Shown: positions 5,121 through 10,779 of the stretch, piece after piece
Numbering within the stretch: the stretch's first letter is position 1
Layout of the letters: each line of letters begins with the position of its first letter
Assembly (NCBI GenBank): GCA_002348005.1
Contig: DDYQ01000105.1
Span: 8,928-19,706 of the forward strand
Length of the DNA stretch: 10,779 nt
Direction of reading: 5' to 3'
DNA from: Desulfobacteraceae bacterium UBA2230
Lineage (GTDB): Bacteria > Desulfobacterota > Desulfobacteria > Desulfobacterales > Desulfosarcinaceae
Position numbers and translations under genes: made by a program
The notes under the pieces: generated by a model
What the model was told of the DNA's origin: nothing
The model's input: the letters and a program-made list of their open reading frames with translations, nothing else
Databases searched by the model: none

Positions 5121-6596
5121 ATGCAGATGCCTGAACACAATTCTCTTCCACTAGTTATTCAGGGCGGCATGGGGGTGGGGGTGTCCGGATGGACGCTGGC
5201 CAGAGCGGTTTCGCTCGCAGGTCAGTTGGGAGTAGTTTCGGGCACCGCCATAGATCAAATACTTGCACGCAAGCTGCAACTAGGCGATCCGGGCGGCCAT
5301 CTTCGGCGGGCGATGGCGTTTTTCCCTGATTTGGAAATGGTTGCCCGAATTGAAGAGGCATTTTACCGGCCAATGGGCAAACCCGAAGGCGAGCAGTTTA
5401 AATCAGCGCCCCTGTTCGCGCTTCAGATGCCCATGCAGCTTAAAGAATTGACTGTCCTGGCTGCCTTCTGCGAAGTTTTTCTGGCAAAAGAGGGACACGG
5501 CAACCCCATCGGCATCAATCTGCTTGAAAAGATTCAACTGCCTAATATTTTCGCCATCTATGGCGCCATGCTGGCTGGTGTCGACTACGTGTTCATGGGG
5601 GCCGGCATACCCAACGAAATTCCGGGTATCATCGATCGATTGTCAAAACATCTGGATGTTTCCCAGAAAATCTCCGTCCAGGGCGCAGCGACGGCAAATA
5701 AATTCCGAATGCAATTCTCCCCCCGTTCTTTTATCACCAAAGCGCTGCCGGCACTCAAGCGCCCTCGCTTTATACCAATCATATCTTCCGCTACTCTGGC
5801 CAGAATGATGTGTAAAAAAGCCAATGGGACGATAAACGGGTTCGTCATCGAAACCTTTACCGCCGGTGGACATAATGCCCCACCCCGGGGAAAACAGGCC
5901 TTGACCGAAAACGGTGAGCCCATTTACGGCAGTCGTGATGATATCGGAATCGAAGAAATCAAATCCATCGGTCTTCCATTCTGGCTTGCCGGTTCCTGGG
6001 GAACCCCCGAAAAACTAACTGAAGCGTTGTCCGTCGGCGCCAATGGAATTCAAGCCGGCACAGCTTTCGCTTTCTGCAAGGAAGCAGGTCTGACGGAGCA
6101 GTTAAAAAAGCAGGTGATTCAAAGTATCTTACGCGGAAATGCATCCGTCATTACGGATGCCTATGCGTCTCCGACACACTTTCCGTTCAAAGTACTTTGT
6201 TTGAAGAACACGCTCTCCGATCATGATGAGTACCTGCGCAGAAAGCGCGTCTGCGATCTAGGCTATCTCAGGGGGCTGTATGTCTGCGGGGATGATAACA
6301 TCGGTTACCGTTGCCCCGCCGAACCTGTTGAAGCTTACATCAAAAAGGGCGGAAAAGCGGAAGATGTCAAAGATAAGAAGTGCCTGTGCAATGCACTGCT
6401 TTCAAATATCGGATTGGGGCAGTACCGCAAAGACGGCTATGTTGAAAATGCCTTGATTACTGCCGGCAAGGCCATTCTTTCGTTCGCCAGCCTCCTGAAG
6501 TCCGGCCATTCCTACTCGGCAAAGGATGTCGTGGACTGGTTGTTAACCCAGTATAGATTAAGAACCGGCAGCAACGCATTAGAACATACCGCTTAA
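5121..6596 (+). CDS. Nitronate monooxygenase-like FMN-dependent TIM-barrel protein
   Basis: A 491-residue member of the nitronate monooxygenase (2-nitropropane dioxygenase-like) flavoprotein superfamily. It opens with the FMN-binding IQGGMGVGVSGWTLARAVSL (13-32). It then has the barrel strand ending in GINLLEKIQL (131-140), the phosphate/active-site segment TAGGHNAPPRG (247-257) with candidate catalytic H251, and GSWGTPEKL (291-299) and GANGIQAGTAFAF (306-318). A C-terminal extension carries clustered cysteines (C378, C389, C398, C421, C423) around GYRCPAEPVEAYIKKGG and CLCNALLSNIGLG. From memory, long homologues in other bacteria share this extension, so it is probably a family trait and could bind a metal. 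The true substrate is unknown; nitronate oxidation is proven only for other branches. The gene is 11 nt behind the helicase with no clear Shine-Dalgarno, suggesting translational coupling. A second ATG at 5127 is an alternative start. Confidence 0.8.
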   Translation: MQMPEHNSLPLVIQGGMGVGVSGWTLARAVSLAGQLGVVSGTAIDQILARKLQLGDPGGHLRRAMAFFPDLEMVARIEEAFYRPMGKPEGEQFKSAPLFALQMPMQLKELTVLAAFCEVFLAKEGHGNPIGINLLEKIQLPNIFAIYGAMLAGVDYVFMGAGIPNEIPGIIDRLSKHLDVSQKISVQGAATANKFRMQFSPRSFITKALPALKRPRFIPIISSATLARMMCKKANGTINGFVIETFTAGGHNAPPRGKQALTENGEPIYGSRDDIGIEEIKSIGLPFWLAGSWGTPEKLTEALSVGANGIQAGTAFAFCKEAGLTEQLKKQVIQSILRGNASVITDAYASPTHFPFKVLCLKNTLSDHDEYLRRKRVCDLGYLRGLYVCGDDNIGYRCPAEPVEAYIKKGGKAEDVKDKKCLCNALLSNIGLGQYRKDGYVENALITAGKAILSFASLLKSGHSYSAKDVVDWLLTQYRLRTGSNALEHTA

Positions 6597-6727
6597 CTCG
6601 CCAACGACTCCTGCAGGAAGCAGCCCGCTCCTCCCCGCCGCGCCGCGAACGCAAGACGGGGTCTCAAAATTTTGCGCTACTTGTGTTGAATGTGCAGGCA
6701 GGTCGCAGGAGAATGCGATATGCATGG
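6597..6727. other. Convergent intergenic gap without recognisable signals
   Basis: 131 bp between the converging flavoprotein and acyltransferase genes. It contains CCTGCAGG and a pyrimidine-rich, GC-rich stretch. I see no hairpin with a T tract in either direction and no coding frame. Confidence 0.5.
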
Positions 6728-7465
6728 TTATACAGTCTCGAGATCGCCCGTCGCCGCGGATCCGATCCTTTTGACGACGCGCGCCGGACTTCCGGCCACT
6801 ACGGTCATAGATGGAACATCTCGCGTCACCACGGCGCGCGCCGCCACAATGGCGCCGTGCCCGATCGACACGCCTCTGAGGATCGTTGCACCGGCACAAA
6901 TCCAGGCATCGTCCTCGATGATCACCGGCGCGATGTTCTCTTTTTCCACCGGCAGATTGCGCGCACGCGCCTGGGGATCGAGCGGGTGATTGTTGTTGTC
7001 AAAAATCGTAACCCGCTCGGCGATCAGCACCCGGTTGCCGATCACGATGCGATCCGCGCAAGACAGGACCGTCGCATACCCCAGGTAGACATCATTGCCG
7101 ATCACGATGGTCGGATCGGGATTGACTTTGTACGAAACGATCAGGGCTACATTTCCCCCAATCCGCACCCGATCACCCAGGACGATTGAGCCGTAACCTA
7201 GAATGAGGGGAAAGTTGATTTCGAACGTGACTCCTTCTCCCACCTTGCGGCAGCGGTAGCGCAGCATAGGCTCGTAGAGAAATATCTGCTTGAAATGCCG
7301 GAAGATTGCCACCGACAGTCTCATTGCATTGAACAACAGCGCTCCCAATATACCCGAAAAAGGCAGGCGCATTGAACGCAATACCAACGCCCAACGGTAA
7401 AGAAGTTTATGGTACCATTTTTTCTGTGTGCGCACATTCAAAAGAAATTCCTGAATAGATGCCAT
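6728..7465 (-). CDS. Left-handed beta-helix (hexapeptide repeat) O-acyltransferase
   Basis: A 245-residue acyltransferase of the LbH/MAT type, which commonly transfers acetyl from acetyl-CoA to a sugar hydroxyl. The N-terminal ~75 residues are basic and amphipathic (KKWYHKLLYRWALVLRSMRL at 15-34) and may contact the membrane or the glycan machinery. Imperfect hexapeptide repeats (IVLGDR, IVIGND, IVIGNR, VIIEDD, VSIGHG) run from about 88 to 210. They hold the conserved NNNHPLD (157-163) with the catalytic H160, then the usual C-terminal VVAGSPARVVKRIG. The start at 7465 is chosen because GAGGT (7471-7475, minus strand) is 5 nt upstream. An ATG four codons earlier (7477) has no ribosome site. 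It is last of the three polysaccharide genes in this window. Likely role: acetylation of the polymer made by this operon (inference). It converges on the flavoprotein gene over a 131-bp gap with no recognisable terminator. Confidence 0.85.
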   Translation of the reverse strand: MASIQEFLLNVRTQKKWYHKLLYRWALVLRSMRLPFSGILGALLFNAMRLSVAIFRHFKQIFLYEPMLRYRCRKVGEGVTFEINFPLILGYGSIVLGDRVRIGGNVALIVSYKVNPDPTIVIGNDVYLGYATVLSCADRIVIGNRVLIAERVTIFDNNNHPLDPQARARNLPVEKENIAPVIIEDDAWICAGATILRGVSIGHGAIVAARAVVTRDVPSMTVVAGSPARVVKRIGSAATGDLETV

Positions 7466-7470
7466 GGCGG

Positions 7471-7475
7471 ACCTC
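7471..7475 (-). promoter_or_regulatory. Ribosome binding site deciding the acyltransferase start
   Basis: GAGGT on the minus strand lies 5 nt upstream of the ATG at 7465-7463 and overlaps the alternative ATG at 7477-7475, which therefore lacks a site of its own. Confidence 0.55.
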
Positions 7476-7481
7476 ATGCAT

Positions 7482-7508
7482 TTTCAATTTTACCAATAAT
7501 TTCAATTT
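7482..7508 (+). repeat. Short AT-rich direct repeat between glycosyltransferase and acyltransferase
   Basis: TTTCAATTT occurs at 7482-7490 and 7500-7508, 18 bp apart, in the 93-bp gap upstream of the acyltransferase. It could be an AT-rich promoter or operator region, but no convincing -35/-10 pair is seen. It may be chance in an AT-rich stretch. Confidence 0.3.
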
Positions 7509-7558
7509 CTATAATCAGGGTAAGCCAAGGTAGTTTGCTGCTGTTCGATACACCGGAG

Positions 7559-8701
7559 TCAGGCGACACGCGGATCCCAGGTGACATCCTTGCGCCCGAT
7601 AAAAAAGCGATACCAGCCCATCAGTATCGCCGCGTTCATCAACGTGAAGTGACAGAAAAGCCCGAACATACCCGCAGAACGACCGACCGACTCCAGGGCC
7701 CAACCGATCGCCGCCGCAGTATAGCAGCCGAGTTGCAGGGCAAACAGCACTGCGAAAAAAGAACCGTGATGGAGCAACTGAATATTGAGTATCAACAAGG
7801 CGACCATGAAAAAGGGAACTGCGAACCGGATGAGTTTGTGCGAGATCAATTGAAAACTGAACAACGGGTAACGATGGAAGTTAAGCATGGCTGCGTAACG
7901 CGAAATAGCATGCAGGGTACGGTTGGTGATTCGTACCTGACGAAGAAATTCCTTGCGGGTCTCCTCCGAAGCTGTTTCGCTGCAAAACACGTCGTGGGCA
8001 AAAACAACCCGGTAACCCTGACGCACCACCTTTAGGGGAAGCACCAGATCATTGATCTCATCAGCCATCAATGGCCGGTACAGTTCTCTGCGCATGCCAA
8101 ATATCGCCCCATCCGCCCCGACGCAAGATCCGACACGGGTTTCCAAACCTTTGATCAATCGCTCCAGATGTGTATACAGGCTGCTGGTAACGACCAGACG
8201 TCCGGCCCGGTGCGCGTAATACCGCGTACTGCCGGTTACCAGACCCACTCTGGGATCGCCGAAATAGGAGACCATCTTGCGCAGTGCATCGGCATCGAAC
8301 AAGGCGTCCGCATCGGTGAAGATTACGATCTCACCGCTGACCAGTTCCACACCCCGGTTCAAACCGGCGGTTTTGCCCATTCGTTCTTCCTGCCGCAAAA
8401 GCCGTACGCCACGAGAAGCATAGGATTGGACAGCTGCATCGGTGCCATCCGTGCTGCTATCCGAGATCACAAGGATTTCAAGCCGCTCAGGCGGATATTC
8501 CAGAGCCAGTGCGTTGTCTAGTTTGCGCCCAATTACAGCTGCTTCATTGTAAGCCGAAATGATGATCGATACGCGGGGCACAGATGGGTGCACACGTAAC
8601 GGTGCGCGACGCACAAGGCCGATGCCGAAGAGAACCACCGGGTAAAGCGCATACGAATAGATAAACAATACAAGGCTGAGTCCGAAAAGGATAACATCCA
8701 C
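7559..8701 (-). CDS. Membrane-anchored family 2 glycosyltransferase
   Basis: A 380-residue processive-type GT2 enzyme that would add sugars from nucleotide donors at the inner membrane. Numbering is from the GTG at 8701. An N-terminal membrane helix (2-28) is followed by the GT-A domain: VSIIISAYNEAAVIG (44-58), SDSSTDG (80-86), the metal-binding TDADA (129-133), GADGAIFGMRRELY (195-208), an acidic EIND (215-218) in place of the usual base motif, and RQVRITNR (254-261), which resembles the Q/RxxRW region. Three hydrophobic helices follow (about 290-306, 312-335 and 345-365), with a basic TWDPRV end. An ATG at 8833 extends the frame 44 codons into the amidotransferase gene, but those residues are hydrophilic and unlike the family. 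GTG at 8701 has AGGAG 10 nt upstream and leaves 20 bp after the upstream stop. Likely exopolysaccharide synthesis; the sugar is unknown. Confidence 0.87.
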   Translation of the reverse strand: MDVILFGLSLVLFIYSYALYPVVLFGIGLVRRAPLRVHPSVPRVSIIISAYNEAAVIGRKLDNALALEYPPERLEILVISDSSTDGTDAAVQSYASRGVRLLRQEERMGKTAGLNRGVELVSGEIVIFTDADALFDADALRKMVSYFGDPRVGLVTGSTRYYAHRAGRLVVTSSLYTHLERLIKGLETRVGSCVGADGAIFGMRRELYRPLMADEINDLVLPLKVVRQGYRVVFAHDVFCSETASEETRKEFLRQVRITNRTLHAISRYAAMLNFHRYPLFSFQLISHKLIRFAVPFFMVALLILNIQLLHHGSFFAVLFALQLGCYTAAAIGWALESVGRSAGMFGLFCHFTLMNAAILMGWYRFFIGRKDVTWDPRVA

Positions 8702-8711
8702 GGTATATCTT

Positions 8712-8716
8712 CTCCT
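8712..8716 (-). promoter_or_regulatory. Ribosome binding site deciding the glycosyltransferase start
   Basis: AGGAG on the minus strand sits 10 nt upstream of GTG 8701-8699, within the gap after the amidotransferase stop (8724-8722). No such site precedes the ATG at 8833. Confidence 0.6.
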
Positions 8717-8721
8717 CTTTC

Positions 8722-10677
8722 CTAGTGCGGATTTCTTATCGAAATCGCCGTTTCGCGTATATTTTCTTCGCCGATCTGTGGATTGCCGCTGATATAGATG
8801 TCGTGCCATTTCTGAAAGATCAAAATCGACCATATCAGCGTATCGTGGATCTCTTTTCCGTCAAAATGTTCACTCAGAATTCGCTGCACCGTGGTCGGGT
8901 TCAACACCCCTTGGGATGCTATTTTATCCTTGCGCAGCGCTTCCAGCACATAGGGCTTCAGGTCGCCTTTCAGCCATTGGGCCATCGGCCCAACGAACCC
9001 CTGCTTGCGGTGCCGGATCACCGGTTGAGGTAGTAATTGCGCAGCCGCCTTCTTGAGCAGGTATTTCTTACGCCACCAGCTCATTTTCATCTCGGCCGGA
9101 ATGGTCGCCGCAAATTCAAGGAATAGATGATCGATAAACGGCACGCGCACCTCCAGACTGTGCTGCATGCTCATGCGGTCGGTAACGGCCAGAATATCCT
9201 CCGGGAGGTAGGTTTTGATGTCGCAATAGAGAACCCGATTCAGAGGATGGCTGTTTTCAGCCACATTGGCGGAGTGATAGTGCTTGAGGATCAGCTCCCG
9301 GCAATCGCTGTAATATTGTTCATGAGCCTGCGGCTCGCTAAAGAGCAGTCGCGACAAACCGGGGGGCATAATGGAAAGAAACCCGAAATACGCCTCATCC
9401 GGCGGCAAAGCACCTGAGCGTACGAAGCGCTTGAGATGGTTGATGGTGTAGTGACCGTCGGAGCGTTCAGGAATCTTGCCGATCATTTTAGGTATAAGAG
9501 AACGCCGCCAGCTGGACGGGAGGCGTGCATAGCCGCTGTGAAGCATAAAACCGAGATAACGTTCATATCCCGCGAATGCTTCGTCGCCGCCCAAGCCGGA
9601 TAAGGCGACAGTCACATTTTCACGTGCAATTTTGCAGACGAAGTAGCTGGGTATGGCCGAGTCGTCCGCAAAGGGCTCGTCGAATGCGCGCACAATGGTT
9701 TCCACCAGACCGTCAGCCTTAGGAATGACTTCATAGCTGCGATGGCGGGTAGCGTACCGATCGGCCACCATCCGGGCAAACGGACGCTCATCCAGATAGC
9801 CTCCGGTCTTTCCACCGAAACCGATGCAGAACGTGTTGACCGGCGTACGGCTGCTACGGCTCATGTTGGCCACCACCATACTGGAATCGATTCCGCCGCT
9901 CAGGAAGCCGCCTAACGGGACTTCGCTCATCAAGCGCATTTCAACGGCCTCATGCAACCGCTCGAGCAGCCCGTCTACAAAATATTCTTCGCTTTTTCCA
10001 TAATCGGGATGTACGAAAAGATCCCAATACTTTCGGATGCGTATGTTCCCCGCTTTCCAGGTTAACGTGTGGCCCGGCAGCAGTTTGTAAATATCCTCAT
10101 AAATGGTCAACGCATCCGGGATGTACGATAAGGTAAAATAGCAGCTCAGTGCTCTCTTGTTCAAGCGTCGGGGAAAAGAGGGTTCGGAAAGAATCGCCTT
10201 CATTTCGGAGGCGAAGTAGAACTGATGGTTATGGTGTGCATAAAATAAGGGTTTAATTCCGAGGCGGTCTCGAGCCATGAATAAACTTTGGGAATGGCTG
10301 TCCCAGATGGCGAAGGCGAACATCCCCCTCAATTTTTCGACACAAGCTTCGCCCCATTCTTCATATCCGTGCAGGATTGTCTCGGTATCGCTAAGAGTGT
10401 TGAACCGATGCCCTTTAGCTTTCAATTGTTGGTACAACGAGCGGTAGTTGTAGATTTCACCGTTGAATATGATGCATTTGCTTCGATCTTCGTTGTAAAT
10501 CGGTTGCTGTCCTCCAGCGACATCGATTATGCTCAAACGTCGGTGCCCAAGGCCGACGTGCTCGTCCCGGAAATACCCGCAGTCGTCAGGACCGCGGTGC
10601 GCCAGTGTGTTGGTGGCATTTTCGGGGTTGAAGTTTCTCGCTCCTCCCTTGGATGCCATTCCGAATATTCCGCACAT
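8722..10677 (-). CDS. asnB: Glutamine-dependent amidotransferase, asparagine synthase family (exopolysaccharide type)
   Basis: A 651-residue two-domain enzyme. The class II glutaminase domain starts directly with the nucleophile C2 (MCGIFGM), with HRRLSIID (45-52), NGEIYNY (72-78) and SDTE (96-99) for glutamine binding; it releases ammonia. The synthetase domain has the ATP-binding PP-loop SGGIDSS (260-266), DEPFADDSAIPSY (333-345) and SGLGGDEAFAGY (360-371). All catalytic residues are present. It is longer than E. coli AsnB and resembles the amidotransferases found in exopolysaccharide and exosortase-linked (XrtA) clusters. No exosortase is visible here to confirm that subtype. In this context it more likely amidates a sugar or uronic acid, or a cell-surface precursor, than makes free asparagine (inference). 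The ATG at 10677 has AAAGG 6 nt upstream. The glycosyltransferase start follows 20 bp after its stop, indicating an operon. Confidence 0.88.
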   Translation of the reverse strand: MCGIFGMASKGGARNFNPENATNTLAHRGPDDCGYFRDEHVGLGHRRLSIIDVAGGQQPIYNEDRSKCIIFNGEIYNYRSLYQQLKAKGHRFNTLSDTETILHGYEEWGEACVEKLRGMFAFAIWDSHSQSLFMARDRLGIKPLFYAHHNHQFYFASEMKAILSEPSFPRRLNKRALSCYFTLSYIPDALTIYEDIYKLLPGHTLTWKAGNIRIRKYWDLFVHPDYGKSEEYFVDGLLERLHEAVEMRLMSEVPLGGFLSGGIDSSMVVANMSRSSRTPVNTFCIGFGGKTGGYLDERPFARMVADRYATRHRSYEVIPKADGLVETIVRAFDEPFADDSAIPSYFVCKIARENVTVALSGLGGDEAFAGYERYLGFMLHSGYARLPSSWRRSLIPKMIGKIPERSDGHYTINHLKRFVRSGALPPDEAYFGFLSIMPPGLSRLLFSEPQAHEQYYSDCRELILKHYHSANVAENSHPLNRVLYCDIKTYLPEDILAVTDRMSMQHSLEVRVPFIDHLFLEFAATIPAEMKMSWWRKKYLLKKAAAQLLPQPVIRHRKQGFVGPMAQWLKGDLKPYVLEALRKDKIASQGVLNPTTVQRILSEHFDGKEIHDTLIWSILIFQKWHDIYISGNPQIGEENIRETAISIRNPH

Positions 10678-10686
10678 GTTTCGCCT

Positions 10687-10779
10687 TTATCTTGGAGGGT
10701 CTAAAGGTTCGCCAGAGTCCTTAGCCGATGCCATTGCGCCTGCTTCTCCTCTGGGACTGAACCTATCCGGTTGCGTCGT
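10687..10779 (-). other. Possible 3' end of an upstream operon gene (frame uncertain)
   Basis: Two minus-strand frames are open from the window edge. One ends at TAA 10689-10687, overlapping the amidotransferase ribosome site 9 nt before its ATG. The other ends at TAG 10703-10701 with the plausible tail EEKQAQWHRLRTLANL. Either could be the C-terminus of the preceding operon gene; neither is identifiable. If both are chance, this is the amidotransferase's 5' region. Confidence 0.25.

Noticed and set aside
5585..5923. 112-codon minus-strand frame within the flavoprotein gene
   Set aside because: Antisense shadow of a conserved TIM-barrel coding region, with no recognisable domain.
6683..7189. 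168-codon plus-strand frame antisense to the acyltransferase
   Set aside because: Its His/Arg/Asp-rich composition is typical of the antisense of hexapeptide repeats. No domain or start signal.
7409..8035. 208-codon plus-strand frame overlapping the acyltransferase/glycosyltransferase junction
   Set aside because: It runs antisense to two genes with clear family motifs, and its product resembles nothing recognisable.

Overview
The window is about 10.8 kb of chromosomal DNA with ordinary bacterial gene density and moderate GC. The best guess for the host is a Gram-negative, Desulfobacterota-type (deltaproteobacterial) bacterium. The guess rests on the mix of an AcnA-type aconitase, an RRM protein starting MNIYIGNLSY, RhlE, and an asparagine-synthase-like amidotransferase of the exopolysaccharide type. 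No marker gene (rRNA or similar) is present to confirm it. I see no tRNA, rRNA, CRISPR array, insertion sequence or phage gene.

Layout. (1) 1-381 (+): the C-terminal end of an aconitase, entering from the left edge. It converges on and overlaps by 14 bp (2) 368-1759 (-): an RlmD/RumA-type Fe-S 23S rRNA uracil methyltransferase. (3) 1780-2505 (+): an alpha/beta serine hydrolase, divergent from rlmD with almost no spacer. (4) 2577-5109 (+): an RNA-remodelling island. It holds two near-identical CspA-family cold-shock genes, a small RRM RNA-binding protein between them, and an RhlE-type DEAD-box helicase. (5) 5121-6596 (+): a nitronate monooxygenase-like flavoprotein 11 nt behind the helicase. 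(6) 6728-10677 (-): three genes of a surface-polysaccharide operon, read from the right: an amidotransferase (asparagine synthase family), a membrane family-2 glycosyltransferase, and a left-handed-beta-helix acyltransferase. The operon probably continues beyond the right edge.

The most interesting part is non-coding. Both csp genes have a duplicated leader of about 150 nt with three shared parts. The first is a promoter-like block. The second is a GC-rich hairpin followed by seven T and the block CTGAAGGAAC. The stem of this hairpin differs between copies by two compensatory base-pair changes. The third is a perfect 9-bp complement (ACATCCTCC / GGAGGATGT) that would bury the Shine-Dalgarno sequence of each csp gene. 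Together these suggest a structured cis-regulatory RNA, combining a possible attenuator with an SD-sequestering switch, that could respond to temperature or to Csp protein itself. Each csp gene also ends in its own strong intrinsic terminator.

Functionally, the csp, RRM and DEAD-box genes fit a cold-adaptation or RNA-structure-management set. The right-hand genes fit assembly and decoration of an exported polysaccharide.
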